From the NCBI GenBank assembly GCA_016124945.1, contig WGMT01000056.1, positions 1 through 64,000 of the forward strand: a stretch of DNA of 64,000 nt, given 5' to 3'. The stretch is from a bacterium. GTDB taxonomy: Bacteria; Chloroflexota; Anaerolineae; Caldilineales; Caldilineaceae. Made by a program: the position numbers and the translations under genes. Positions 1 through 8,496 of this stretch are shown here, in pieces. A model generated the notes under the pieces. It was not told the DNA's origin and did no database searches. It saw only the letters and a list, made by a program, of their open reading frames with translations. Within the stretch, counting starts at the first letter, position 1. Every line of letters begins with the position of its first letter.

Positions 1-168
1 CCGGAACCGGAACCAACCAACACGCCGGAACCGGAACCAACTAACACGCCGGAACCGGAACCGACCAACACACCGGAACCGGAACCAACCAACACGCCGG
101 AACCGGAACCAACCAACACGCCGGAACCGGAACCGACCAACACACCAGAGCCGGAGCCCACTGCTACA
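1..168 (+). repeat. 24-bp tandem coding repeat (PEPEPTNT)
   Basis: Six near-identical 24-bp units run from base 1 to 144, differing mainly at third codon positions, followed by a diverged unit to 168. Each unit encodes P-E-P-E-P-T-N-T. The near identity of units suggests recent slippage or unequal exchange; the array probably extends upstream of the window. Confidence 0.9.
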
Positions 169-558
169 ACTGAGCCCGAACCGGAACCCACCGCAACGGC
201 TGCGCCGGAAGCGGAAGCCACCGCTACGCCTGAACCCGAAGCGGAATCGACTGCGACACCTGCGCCCGAGGCTGAGTCAGATCTGCCTGTGGCAACGGTG
301 GCCCGCCCGCGTGTGAATCTTCGTACAGGACCCGGCACCGACTTCCCGGTGATCCGCGTCGTGGTGGAAGGTGAAAGCTACCCCATCCTCGCTAAGAATT
401 CTGCCGGCGACTGGTATATGCTCGACCGGGGCAACGGCCAGATTGGGTGGATCAGCGCACCACTAGTCACAGTGAGTGGTGACGCCGATGCGATTCCGGT
501 GGTAGCCAACTTGCCCACCCCGCCTGTACCCACGCCCACCCCGACTTCGGGTGGGTGA
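1..558 (+). CDS. PEPEPTNT-repeat protein with C-terminal SH3 domain (partial, 5' end outside window)
   Basis: The frame is open from base 1, so these are the last 185 residues of a longer protein. Residues 1 to about 95 are a low-complexity spacer, first regular PEPEPTNT octapeptides and then looser E/P/A/T units, as expected for an extended linker on an exported protein. From residue 97 the sequence looks like a bacterial SH3 domain: NLRTGPGTDFPVI, then GDWYML and GQIGWI strands. Such domains often bind cell-wall components. The end is again PTPTPTSGG. The catalytic or anchoring part, if any, lies upstream of the window, so no function can be given. A strong terminator follows 55 bases after the stop codon. 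Confidence 0.8.
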   Translation, partial: PEPEPTNTPEPEPTNTPEPEPTNTPEPEPTNTPEPEPTNTPEPEPTNTPEPEPTATTEPEPEPTATAAPEAEATATPEPEAESTATPAPEAESDLPVATVARPRVNLRTGPGTDFPVIRVVVEGESYPILAKNSAGDWYMLDRGNGQIGWISAPLVTVSGDADAIPVVANLPTPPVPTPTPTSGG

Positions 559-612
559 TTCCTAGCTGAAACGGGCTCACCCATCGGCCCACATTTTGTA
601 TGAACGATCGGA

Positions 613-650
613 GAGAGGCGCCAGTCAATCGGCGCCTCTCTTTTGCTTTT
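613..650 (+). terminator. Rho-independent terminator
   Basis: A perfect 10-bp stem (GAGAGGCGCC / GGCGCCTCTC) with an 8-nt loop is followed by TTTTGCTTTT. It closes the SH3-protein transcript and lies between convergent genes. Confidence 0.88.
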
Positions 651-691
651 GGCGAGTGAAATCATTCCGAACCGAATGGGCCAACGTTCAT

Positions 692-1417
692 TTAGGATCG
701 GTTATAGATGGCGATGGTGGCCCCGGTGATGCTGTGCGCCGTGTCACTGCACAGGAAGAGAAGTGTCTCTGCGATCTGTTGTGGTGGCACCCATTTGCTG
801 AAGTCTGCATTGGGCATAGCCTCACGATTGTCCGGTGTATCGATGGTGCCGGGCAACACCACGTTGACGTTGATATTGCGCGCCTTTTCTTCGGCGGCCA
901 ACGCTTCTGTGAGGTTGACCACGGCTGCTTTTGTAGCGCTGTAAGCGGCGGCCTTGGCACTGGCATTGACAGCGGCACGCGAGCCGACGTTGACAATGCG
1001 GCCCCAACTGTTGCGACGCAATGAGGGGATCACAGCACGGCACATGGTCACTGTGCTAAGGACATTGAGCCGCCACATCTTGTCCCACACGGCGAGATCT
1101 GGCAGATCACCGACGGCTGTCCCCGCGGCGAAACCGCCCACGAGATTGAGTAATGCGTCTATACGCCCGTGTACTTTCTCTACAGATGCGACGAAATGCG
1201 CAACTTGCACTGCATCGGTCACATCGACTTTGCCTCTTACTACAGCGTCAGTTGATTCTCCATTGCGCAGCCGTTGAGTGTGCTGTGCTAAAGAATCCAC
1301 ATCGGAATCTGTAAGAGCCACTTGCCATCCGTTATGGGCAAATGTAGGGGCAATTTGTGATCCCAAACCACCGGTGCCTCCGGTAATGATGACAACACGT
1401 TCCGCAGATTGCCGCAT
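692..1417 (-). CDS. SDR family NAD(P)-dependent oxidoreductase
   Basis: A 241-residue classical short-chain dehydrogenase. The nucleotide-binding motif TGGTGGLG is at residues 12-19, the catalytic serine is probably Ser146 (NVGSR) and the YxxxK pair is Tyr159/Lys163 (YSATK). The length is normal for the family. The start is supported by AAGGAGAG just upstream. The substrate cannot be read from sequence: the family reduces or oxidises many alcohols and ketones. The PCD-like gene lies upstream on the same strand with about a 50-base gap, so co-transcription is possible, but no pathway link is evident. Confidence 0.9.
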   Translation of the reverse strand: MRQSAERVVIITGGTGGLGSQIAPTFAHNGWQVALTDSDVDSLAQHTQRLRNGESTDAVVRGKVDVTDAVQVAHFVASVEKVHGRIDALLNLVGGFAAGTAVGDLPDLAVWDKMWRLNVLSTVTMCRAVIPSLRRNSWGRIVNVGSRAAVNASAKAAAYSATKAAVVNLTEALAAEEKARNINVNVVLPGTIDTPDNREAMPNADFSKWVPPQQIAETLLFLCSDTAHSITGATIAIYNRS

Positions 1418-1469
1418 TTATCTCTCCTTGGGTTTATCGGGGGTGAGCCAGAATGCCGAACGTTACTGG

Positions 1470-1823
1470 CTACGAATTCTGCTTTAACCAGCCATCCAAC
1501 TTCGTTCCGTCGAGTGCACTGTCTTTGTCCGGGTACCAGGTGACACTCTCTTCGATTTTGAGCGCAAGATCGAAGTCCTTCTGTGTGATGCCGCCGGCGC
1601 TGTGCGTTTCAAGATGTACTTCGACAGATGGGTAGTTAAGCACCAATTCCGGGTGATGATCGGCAGCTTCGGCAATAAAGGCAATGTGGTTGGCTACCAA
1701 CATTGTCAAGCGCCAACTACCCGTCTTGTAGACACGAAATAAAGACTTGTCGCGTAGCCGCCACGTAGGCAGGTGTTCCGCCAGCCAGTCTTTGGTTTCT
1801 GCTTCGCTAAAGGTCTGTTCCAT
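1470..1823 (-). CDS. 4a-hydroxytetrahydrobiopterin dehydratase (pterin carbinolamine dehydratase)
   Basis: 117 residues with the family signature: HHPEL at residues 56-60, then a tyrosine, a VEVHLETH strand with His74, and GGIT..D..LA. The family dehydrates the 4a-carbinolamine formed by aromatic amino acid hydroxylases, or acts on related pterin or molybdopterin chemistry. The frame is open further upstream, but the start at 1823 is chosen because GGAAGGAAGTC precedes it at good spacing and the domain begins at once. The C-terminus has about 25 residues (WYPDKDS to WLKQNS) beyond the usual core. No hydroxylase gene is visible nearby. Confidence 0.88.
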   Translation of the reverse strand: MEQTFSEAETKDWLAEHLPTWRLRDKSLFRVYKTGSWRLTMLVANHIAFIAEAADHHPELVLNYPSVEVHLETHSAGGITQKDFDLALKIEESVTWYPDKDSALDGTKLDGWLKQNS

Positions 1824-1984
1824 GACTTCCTTCCAAAGCTTGTGAATTTTTACGCAGAAAATTGCGTGTACAGATAACCCATGATAAACTGTATTCCGCT
1901 TTACCAAAGGCTGTCCGTAGGCCACCTCCCGAAAGTAAAACCCACAGGAAACTGGTCTAATCACCGTTCATACGGAGAATTTTG

Positions 1985-2536
1985 ATGGGACAATTCTTGA
2001 TGAATCGTCGTTTGTTGGTTGTTGTGGCGCTGTCTGTTCTAGTAGGAATAGTGGCCGCTTGTGCCCCTAACCCTCGCTCACAGTTAATTTCCCCCAATAT
2101 GGTGCCTGTCGGCGCAGGTGAAGAATTTGTGCCGCCTACGCCAACACCGGTTCCAAACATCGCGAATTTGACGGAAGAAGAGATCTTGCTTGGGCTGGAC
2201 GAAAACCTCGTCTCCTTACTGGCTTCTTCCGACCCCGCGCAAGGACAGCAACTGGCTGTGGCCAATGGCTGTATCGGCTGTCATCAACTTGATCCGAGTC
2301 AGGTAGTGGTCGCGCCCTCTTGGTACGACATGGCCAACGACGCACTCATTCATGCCAGTGCGGGTGAAGGCCCTGCTGCCTACATCTACCACAGCATCGT
2401 AGCCCCTAACGACTACATTGTTGCTGGGTATCCTGCCGGCATCATGCCGCAAACGTATGGTGAAACGCTAAACGATGAGCAGTTGATGCATATGGTTGCC
2501 TACTTACTCACGTTGCGTGGTGACGAAACTCAGTAG
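1985..2536 (+). CDS. Lipoprotein c-type cytochrome
   Basis: 183 residues. An N-terminal hydrophobic helix ends in VAAC, with Cys26 as the probable lipidated residue, so the protein should be anchored on the outer face of the membrane. A P/T-rich linker follows, then a small single-haem domain with CIGCH at residues 96-100 and a likely distal methionine ligand, Met154, in GIMPQTYG. This is the common layout of class I cytochromes that pass electrons between respiratory complexes. The ATG at 1985 has GGAG seven bases upstream; a TTG just before it and an ATG at 2000 are alternatives. The gene seems monocistronic, with a strong terminator after it. The redox partner is not in the window. Confidence 0.9.
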   Translation: MGQFLMNRRLLVVVALSVLVGIVAACAPNPRSQLISPNMVPVGAGEEFVPPTPTPVPNIANLTEEEILLGLDENLVSLLASSDPAQGQQLAVANGCIGCHQLDPSQVVVAPSWYDMANDALIHASAGEGPAAYIYHSIVAPNDYIVAGYPAGIMPQTYGETLNDEQLMHMVAYLLTLRGDETQ

Positions 2537-2551
2537 AATTTTGTTTGTCAG

Positions 2552-2587
2552 AAAAAAGCCGGGCCATACAGGCCCGGCTTTTTTTGT
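2552..2587 (+). terminator. Rho-independent terminator after the cytochrome gene
   Basis: The stem AAGCCGGGCC / GGCCCGGCTT has a 5-nt loop, an A-run before it and a T-run after it, so it could act on either strand. Confidence 0.9.
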
Positions 2588-2937
2588 TTCCTGTTTTGGC
2601 GCTTGTCGTGATAGGCGTCCGCTAAATTCAGTGTTGAAGCTTGCGAAATTGTGATACGAACATCGGGTTGTCTAAAAAATCTGATTCATTTTGCTGGGAT
2701 TTATCGTATGGCAAACGTGGTACGATTGAGTCAAATTTCCTACGTCGATCGGTGCTGTTTGGCACTGACCATTTTCAATAAAAGGCCGATCTAATAAATG
2801 ATAGGATGAACTGCTCCTATGCTGCACGGTGATGTTCGGACAGATACTTGATACTCTTTATACGTCATACGTCCATGTAAAAAAACAAACTAGATAATTG
2901 TTAACAAGTTGATTCAGTTCACTGTAGGAGATCTTTT
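2588..2937. other. Intergenic region, no gene recognised
   Basis: About 350 bases of lower-GC sequence between a terminator and the hydrolase gene. No convincing coding frame, tRNA or riboswitch was seen. TATACGTCATACGTC near 2857 is a short direct repeat of unknown meaning. A TAGGAG ribosome site sits directly before the hydrolase start. Confidence 0.5.
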
Positions 2938-3726
2938 ATGCCGACTATGCACACTGGTGAGTTGACCCTTTACTATGAAATCTGTGGAGAGGGAACACCG
3001 CTGCTTTTAATCGCCGGCGCCGGCTGCGATCATTGCTTTTGGCGCTTTCAAGTAGATGCGCTCGCTCCTTACTTTCAGGTCATTACGTTTGACAATCGGG
3101 GCATCGGGCTAAGTGATAAGCCGGAAGGTCCCTACTCGATTTTCGAAATGTCTGAAGATACAGCCCGCCTGCTCGAATCTCTTTCCATCCATCGCGCCCA
3201 TGTGGTTGGGCATGCGCTGGGTGGTTACATTGCACAGGAACTGGCGCTTAACTACCCTGGCTACATTGATCACCTGGTGTTGGCGGGCACCTCTTTCGGC
3301 GGGCCAACGGCTGTGCCGGTGTCAGAGGAAGCCTTGATCCACATGATGCCGCATGAGAATCCCGAAGTGGGTACTCGGAGTACACTGACTGCGTTTACAG
3401 CGCCAGGTTTTTCCGAGTCTTCACCGGAACTATTTGAGGAATTGGTGTCATACCGGCTTGTACATCCTACATTGAAGGCGTCACACCAGGCACAGGTCCT
3501 TGCCGGTGTACAGTTCGACCAAGCAGACCTTGTCCACCGCATCGACGCGCTGACATTGGTCGTCACGGGCGAGTTTGATGCCATCATCCCGCCGCACAAC
3601 GCTTCGTTGCTTGCTGCGACTTTGCCCAATGCCGAATCGTTCATCTTGCCGGGTGTGGGGCATATCTTCCCCATTGAAGCGCCAGAGTTGACGAACCAAA
3701 TGCTCTACGAGTTCTTAAACATGTGA
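2938..3726 (+). CDS. Alpha/beta-hydrolase fold protein without the nucleophile serine
   Basis: 262 residues with the full alpha/beta-hydrolase layout: oxyanion-hole region LLLIAGAG (23-30), FDNRGIGLSD (51-60), nucleophile elbow VGHALGG (90-96), acid Asp214 in GEFD and His242 in GVGHIF. The elbow reads G-H-A-L-G, so Ala93 stands where the catalytic Ser, Cys or Asp should be; the codon is GCG and everything around it is intact. RutD-type proteins of pyrimidine degradation are recalled to have a similar GHALG elbow, so a serine-independent activity is possible. The start has TAGGAG upstream. A terminator follows 35 bases after the stop. Confidence 0.88.
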   Translation: MPTMHTGELTLYYEICGEGTPLLLIAGAGCDHCFWRFQVDALAPYFQVITFDNRGIGLSDKPEGPYSIFEMSEDTARLLESLSIHRAHVVGHALGGYIAQELALNYPGYIDHLVLAGTSFGGPTAVPVSEEALIHMMPHENPEVGTRSTLTAFTAPGFSESSPELFEELVSYRLVHPTLKASHQAQVLAGVQFDQADLVHRIDALTLVVTGEFDAIIPPHNASLLAATLPNAESFILPGVGHIFPIEAPELTNQMLYEFLNM

Positions 3727-3760
3727 TGTGCCGAACCTTAGCCTTGGCTGATATAACCGA

Positions 3761-3793
3761 CCTGCCAGATCTCTTCTGATCTGGCAGGTTTTG
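3761..3793 (+). terminator. Rho-independent terminator after the hydrolase gene
   Basis: The perfect 11-bp stem CCTGCCAGATC / GATCTGGCAGG has a 6-nt loop, followed by TTTTGT. Confidence 0.88.
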
Positions 3794-3896
3794 TATTGGC
3801 GCAATTACGCGAATGGCAACTTCTAGGGTTTTGTGTACAATACAAGCAGTACTTCATGTGTGTATTTCACATCCCCTGTTTGAAAGGAGTCTGTTG

Positions 3897-4943
3897 ATGG
3901 AGAGGATGCGTGTTTTTCGCTGGTCGGTTCGAGTTGCGCTGGCGTTGATGTTGGCTGTTGCGGTTGTGGCAACCGTACTACCGCAGCAAACAATGGCTGC
4001 GTCGGTAGAGCGTGCTAGCGCCTCATATGTCTACCACACTGTGCGCCCAGGCGATACGTTGAGCCGAATTGCTGAACATTATGATGTTTCGATGAGCAGC
4101 ATCATGCGCATCAATGGGATCACCAATCCCAACCATATTTACGTTGGGCAGAGACTCAAGATCCCAACCGGTTCTGTTAGCTGTGCTTTTTATCACACGG
4201 TGACACGTGGACAAACACTATCTGGTATTGCCGTCCACTACGGTGTGCGTCTTAGCGCCCTGGCCGAAGCAAATGGAATTTCTCACACCAGTTATGTCTA
4301 TGTGGGGCAGAAGCTTTGCATTCCTGGCAGTGGAGGGCCCGCACCATCGCCTGAAGGTTTCTACTACACAGTTCGCCCAGGCGACACGTTGAGCTCACTT
4401 GCCCATCGCTATGGTACGTCAGTCGCTGCCATTATGAGCGCCAACGGTATCTCGCACCCCAACCGTGTGTTGGCCGGGCAGACAATCTTTATTCCTGGCT
4501 ACTATACGCCACCTGTACAACCACCCAAACCCCACCCAACACCTACGCCCAAGCCGCCGGTGCCAGCACCGGTTGTGTGGACTGGGCTTTACTACAACAA
4601 CACGGACTTTAGCGGCGCACCCACCATTGTGCGACAGGACGCCGCCATCGACTTCAACTGGGGTTTCGGTAGCCCGGCTGTCGGTATCAACAATGATCAG
4701 TTCAGTGTGTTGTGGACGACGACGCCGCACTTCAGTGAAGGGAACTATCGCTTCTATGCCACCTCTGATGATGGTGTACGCATCTTTGTCGGTGATCGCT
4801 TGGTCATAGACGGGTGGGGCGTTCACCCGGCACAGGGATACTTTGGTGATATCTACTTGACCGCCGGCCACCATACCGTACGTGTTGAGTACTTTGAGCA
4901 GTCGGAAAACGCACTGATCAACGTCTCTTGGAGCCGAAGGTAA
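3897..4943 (+). CDS. Secreted protein with three LysM repeats and a PA14 domain
   Basis: 348 residues. A signal peptide (positively charged start, hydrophobic 11-29, likely cut after TMAA) is followed by three LysM domains at about 46-90, 99-143 and 156-200, each with the V-x-G-x-T/Q-L-S start and an I-P end. A proline-rich linker (205-227) leads to a PA14-type beta domain at 228-346 (GLYYNNTDFSG ... DDGVRIFVGDRLVIDGW ... HTVRVEYFE). LysM binds peptidoglycan or chitin-like glycans; PA14 often binds carbohydrate. It is probably a cell-wall-attached binding protein. The ATG at 3897 is used because GAAAGGAGT lies seven bases upstream; the frame is open further upstream but has no ribosome site. 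Confidence 0.9.
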   Translation: MERMRVFRWSVRVALALMLAVAVVATVLPQQTMAASVERASASYVYHTVRPGDTLSRIAEHYDVSMSSIMRINGITNPNHIYVGQRLKIPTGSVSCAFYHTVTRGQTLSGIAVHYGVRLSALAEANGISHTSYVYVGQKLCIPGSGGPAPSPEGFYYTVRPGDTLSSLAHRYGTSVAAIMSANGISHPNRVLAGQTIFIPGYYTPPVQPPKPHPTPTPKPPVPAPVVWTGLYYNNTDFSGAPTIVRQDAAIDFNWGFGSPAVGINNDQFSVLWTTTPHFSEGNYRFYATSDDGVRIFVGDRLVIDGWGVHPAQGYFGDIYLTAGHHTVRVEYFEQSENALINVSWSRR

Positions 4944-5016
4944 GAGAGAGATTCAGGGCGTTGCTCCTTCGAGGTAGATTCGCTATCGCACAATTTCCTC
5001 TCTACTTAATCTCCCA

Positions 5017-5050
5017 ACGCCCGGCGACAATTCGCCGGGCGTTTGCGTTT
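5017..5050 (+). terminator. Rho-independent terminator after the LysM-PA14 gene
   Basis: The stem ACGCCCGGCGA / TCGCCGGGCGT is perfect over 11 bp with a CAAT loop and is followed by TTGCGTTT. Confidence 0.85.
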
Positions 5051-5069
5051 GCCTGCCCTACTACAGGTT

Positions 5070-5099
5070 TTGACAGCCACTTTTTCCAAAGCCTATAAT
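5070..5099 (+). promoter_or_regulatory. Sigma-70-type promoter of def
   Basis: A perfect -35 TTGACA (5070-5075) and a perfect -10 TATAAT (5094-5099), 18 bp apart, lie about 40 bases upstream of the peptide deformylase start. Confidence 0.88.
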
Positions 5100-5139
5100 T
5101 GGGAGACAATCACGTAAAAAAGGGGATGAGAAGATAGAG

Positions 5140-5694
5140 ATGGCAAAGTTACCAATTGTAACGCCTTGGGATGACAACAGTGAGGTGCTGAACCAGGCTG
5201 CTCGCCGTGTCCGCGACTTTGGCCCCGAGCTTCACCGTCTGCTCGATGACATGGTTGAGACAATGCGCGAAGCCAACGGGGTCGGGCTGGCCGCACCACA
5301 AGTCGGGCTAGACATGCGTGTTACGGTGGTTGAGTATCCTGAAGACGAAGAACGCCCAGATGAGACGATGAAGCGTTATGAGCTGATCAACCCTGAAATC
5401 GTCAAAACAAAAGGGGCCGAAGTGGCACAAGAAGGATGCTTGAGCCTTCCTGGCTTGGCGGCCGATGTAGAGCGTGCTACCTATGTGCTGGTGAAGGCAC
5501 AGGATCGGCATGGCAAAGAGGTGCGCATCAAAGCATACGACTGGTTGGCGCGTATTTTTCAGCATGAGATCGATCACCTCTTCGGCGTGATGATGACTGA
5601 CCGTGCCGAACAAATCTATAAGATCCAAGAAAATGAAGACGGCAAAATCGAGTTGATTCCTGTTGCGAAAGCGCTGCCCGGCGCGTCTGCTTAA
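5140..5694 (+). CDS. def: Peptide deformylase
   Basis: 184 residues with the three family motifs in order: GVGLAAPQ (47-54), EGCLS (98-102, metal ligand Cys100) and HEIDH (142-146, two metal histidines and the catalytic Glu). It removes the N-formyl group from new polypeptides in the cytoplasm. A consensus promoter and a strong terminator make it a single-gene unit. The formyltransferase that creates its substrates is usually next door but here the Fmt-like gene is about 17 kb away. The last 25 residues, rich in E/D/K, exceed the catalytic core and look flexible. Confidence 0.97.
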   Translation: MAKLPIVTPWDDNSEVLNQAARRVRDFGPELHRLLDDMVETMREANGVGLAAPQVGLDMRVTVVEYPEDEERPDETMKRYELINPEIVKTKGAEVAQEGCLSLPGLAADVERATYVLVKAQDRHGKEVRIKAYDWLARIFQHEIDHLFGVMMTDRAEQIYKIQENEDGKIELIPVAKALPGASA

Positions 5695-5737
5695 CGCAAA
5701 ACACTTCTTTGTTAAAAAGTCACACAAAAGAGCACAC

Positions 5738-5773
5738 AAAAATAGGACCGGCTGATCAGCCGGTCCTATTTTT
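5738..5773. terminator. Bidirectional terminator between def and the DUF3105 gene
   Basis: AAAAATAGGACCGGCT is followed by GATC and its exact complement with a T-run, giving a perfect palindrome able to stop transcription from both sides. Confidence 0.85.
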
Positions 5774-5806
5774 TGATCATACCCACGTTGATCCTAAACA
5801 GGCGCC

Positions 5807-5932
5807 CTAGTACACGATGGCTGAAATCAGCCCCTGAAATAACGCGGAGGGAGCACGCCCACGTGCGGCTCTACGCCATAAGAGCCGCATCTCTTCAGAG
5901 TTCCACGACCCATTTACGCCGTCGTGTACTAG
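5807..5932. repeat. Palindromic intergenic element, copy A
   Basis: The ends CTAGTACACGATGG (5807-5820) and CCGTCGTGTACTAG (5919-5932) are inverted repeats with 13 of 14 matches. Inside is the core AACGCGGAGGGAGCAC followed by TGCGGCTCTAC (about 5841-5874), which then folds back on AAGAGCCGCAT (5880-5890). The core recurs at 10321-10355 and 29229-29261. The right end overlaps the stop codon of the DUF3105 gene. Confidence 0.65.
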
Positions 5933-6549
5933 CCGCCGTGATGGTCTATTCCTTCATAACGTTCGATGAAAGCGCGAATCCGATCTGCATCAAATGCATC
6001 AAACTTGTCGAGCCGTTGCCACGCAGAAAGGGCGATGCGCGATTCCATGTCTTTGTGATAGGCAAAGCCACTTTCGCTGCCCCACGTCGGATCGTTCGGC
6101 ATCATCAGCACATGTCGCCCACTGTTAATGTAGGGTGCAACCACAGAACGCAGATCTTCCACCAATTCAGGACACCCTTCAAGACATTGATAGTACACAA
6201 TTACGCCGCCATCTTCCATGTTGTGCACAATCTGTTCATACCGGATAGGTTCTGGAATGATCGCCCAGGGCGCAAGGCCCGGGTAATGCGGCCCTGAAGT
6301 GGGCGGTGTGCTGTTGTACGTAATTGGTGATGTGCTGCCTTGTGGAATGTGGGCATTGCCCAAAGTTGGCAGCGAGATCTCTTCGCCAATAGGGAGTGTG
6401 GCGCGAATGTTTAGAAAAACAACGAACGCAATCATGGCAACAATCGCCGCAGCACCCCCAATCAGCATCAAATTGGTGTTGCGTCGCCGCTTAGCGGCAA
6501 TTTCACGAAGCTCCTGACGTTTGGGACGGCGGATTGTCGAACTGGTCAT
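5929..6549 (-). CDS. DUF3105 domain membrane-anchored protein
   Basis: 206 residues. A basic cytoplasmic head (residues 8-24) precedes one transmembrane helix (about 27-46), so the rest is probably outside. The DUF3105 core begins with YNSTPPTSGPHYP and continues through HNMEDGGVIVYYQC, the usual hallmark of this family of unknown function; two cysteines (YYQCLEGCPE) could pair. It is divergent from the NicO-type transporter with about 320 bases between them. The stop codon lies in the right end of palindromic element copy A. Confidence 0.85.
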   Translation of the reverse strand: MTSSTIRRPKRQELREIAAKRRRNTNLMLIGGAAAIVAMIAFVVFLNIRATLPIGEEISLPTLGNAHIPQGSTSPITYNSTPPTSGPHYPGLAPWAIIPEPIRYEQIVHNMEDGGVIVYYQCLEGCPELVEDLRSVVAPYINSGRHVLMMPNDPTWGSESGFAYHKDMESRIALSAWQRLDKFDAFDADRIRAFIERYEGIDHHGG

Positions 6550-6873
6550 GAGGTCTCTCTCTTAAAAAGGTAAACTGTATAGTTGCAATTTGAATGGATA
6601 AACGTCACACACTTTGATCCGCCGATACAAGCGGTCTACATTTTGCTCAAGTTAACAGTGCCGCCTATAGCGAACTGTAGGCAGGATCGCATTGTTAAGA
6701 GGCGTAAATACATCGCTACACAAGGCAGAATAGGGTTCTTAAAGAAGAGAGTGCCACTTTCGAAAATTGGTGAGATCCAAAGCCCATGTCTCTGCGTCAG
6801 AATGTGTGCCGCCGATTGCTACAAGAATTTGGCAGCCTTTCAAAGCTCAATTCTACGGGAAAGGACGCATCCC
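6550..6873. other. Divergent intergenic region, no riboswitch recognised
   Basis: About 320 bases lie between the DUF3105 start and the probable transporter start. The frame of the transporter gene stays open through it, but no ribosome site or domain supports translation there. It was checked by eye for cobalamin-type and NiCo-type riboswitch motifs because a metal transporter follows, and none was found. Confidence 0.45.
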
Positions 6874-8433
6874 ATGACTCTCTCTTGGACGCTTGCCCGC
6901 CGCTATCGTTTGGTGCCGGCACTGATCCTATCTGCAATGTTGTTGTTTGGTTCGGTGGTTGTGTCTTGGGCGCACCCGCTGGGGAACTTCACCACCAACC
7001 GCTATGCCAGGATCACACTTGGGCAGACCGAAATCTCCGTCTTCTACGTGCTAGACATGGCCGAAATCCCCGCTTTCAAGGCAATCACCGCTATCGACAA
7101 CAATGACAACGGCTCCATCGAAGACGCAGAAGCCGACACCTTCCTGGCGAGCACAACGGCGTCCTTACGCAACAATCTGTCTTTGACAGTAGATGGCCGA
7201 CCGGCCATGTTGGAAGTGATCGACAGCTCGTTGCGCTTCCCCACAGGGCAGGGTGGCCTGAAGACAGTGCGCCTGGAGATGACACTTACCTCACCGATTC
7301 AAGCTCAGGCAGATACACAGATCGATTTCCGCGACGACAACGGCCCTGGCGAACTGGGCTGGCGCGAGATCATTGTCGTGGCCGAGGACGGCGTTGATCT
7401 GATCTCGTCAACGGCGGCAACCGAAGATCGTAGCCAGGCGCTTACCAACTATCCCGTTGATCTGCTGCAAGATCCCCCCGCTCAGCGCACAGCAACAGTG
7501 GTCTACCGTCCTGGGGCAAGCGATTCACCTGGTTTTGCAACATTTACTTCTGCAATAGCGTCGGCATCGGCTCCTAGTGAAGATCCCTTTGCTGATCTCA
7601 TCGCCGTACCGGTTTCGGGGCCGATGGCGTTGCTGTTGACGCTGCTCGCTGCCTTTGTGTGGGGCGCGGCACACGCCATGTCCCCAGGGCATGGGAAGAC
7701 AATTGTGGCTGCCTATCTTGTCGGCTCGCGGGGCACGGCCAAACACGCACTCTTCCTCGGCCTCACCACCACGGTGACACACACGGCAGGCGTCTTTGCG
7801 CTGGGTGGCATCACCCTCTTTGCCTCTCAGTTCATCCTGCCCGAACAGTTGTTGCCCTGGTTGAGCATCCTATCGGGCCTGTTGGTGGTGGGCATCGGCA
7901 TCTCTATGTTTTGGGGCAGATTGCGTCCACTGGTGCTACGACAGGCACACCACCACTTTCATGAACACGCCATCGGTCACCATCACACACACGATCACGG
8001 CCATCATCACTATCATCCGCACGAACATGATCATGCGCACGCGCACGGCGACCACCATGATCATGCGCACACCCACAGCCACCTTCCCCCCGGCGCAAAC
8101 GGACAACCCGTCACCTGGCGTAGCCTGTTGGCTTTGGGCATCTCTGGCGGCCTGCTGCCCTGCCCGTCGGCGCTGGTTGTCATGTTAGGCGCCATCGCGC
8201 TAGGACGAATCGGCTTTGGGCTTCTCCTCATTCTTGTGTTCAGCCTGGGTCTGGCCAGTGTCCTCACCCTCGTCGGCATCTTGATGGTTCACGCCGGCAA
8301 GCTCGTCAAGCATGTCCCCGAGGGTGGACGATTGCTGCGCCTGGCCCCCATCGGGAGCGCTCTGTTCATCACCATCGCAGGTGTGGTGATCACCGTTCAG
8401 GCGATTCTCCAGATTGGCACGCTTTCACTATAA
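6874..8433 (+). CDS. NicO-family nickel/cobalt exporter with His-rich loop and EF-hand
   Basis: 519 residues. After a signal-like helix (14-33) comes an extracytoplasmic domain of about 200 residues starting HPLGNFTTN, with an EF-hand-like loop DNNDNGSIEDAE at 75-86. The membrane part follows with HAMSPGHGK (267-275), a very His-rich loop at 359-403, and GISGGLLPCPSAL (422-434). These are the conserved NicO/RcnA features; the family exports Ni2+ or Co2+, with the His loop as metal sensor or chelator. The start at 6874 has AAAGGA nearby and begins right before the signal helix. The DUF4331 gene follows after 125 bases. Confidence 0.9.
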   Translation: MTLSWTLARRYRLVPALILSAMLLFGSVVVSWAHPLGNFTTNRYARITLGQTEISVFYVLDMAEIPAFKAITAIDNNDNGSIEDAEADTFLASTTASLRNNLSLTVDGRPAMLEVIDSSLRFPTGQGGLKTVRLEMTLTSPIQAQADTQIDFRDDNGPGELGWREIIVVAEDGVDLISSTAATEDRSQALTNYPVDLLQDPPAQRTATVVYRPGASDSPGFATFTSAIASASAPSEDPFADLIAVPVSGPMALLLTLLAAFVWGAAHAMSPGHGKTIVAAYLVGSRGTAKHALFLGLTTTVTHTAGVFALGGITLFASQFILPEQLLPWLSILSGLLVVGIGISMFWGRLRPLVLRQAHHHFHEHAIGHHHTHDHGHHHYHPHEHDHAHAHGDHHDHAHTHSHLPPGANGQPVTWRSLLALGISGGLLPCPSALVVMLGAIALGRIGFGLLLILVFSLGLASVLTLVGILMVHAGKLVKHVPEGGRLLRLAPIGSALFITIAGVVITVQAILQIGTLSL

Positions 8434-8496
8434 ATTGCACCGCTAACTTTTTTTCAACCAACACACAACCACACACAACCACCTGCACAGGACCCA

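Noticed and set aside
1..168. CRISPR-like array
   Set aside because: Units are contiguous coding repeats without spacers.
6550..6873. Cobalamin or NiCo riboswitch before the NicO gene
   Set aside because: GTGCCACT and GGCAGCCT occur, but the conserved sets of these riboswitches are not present in order.
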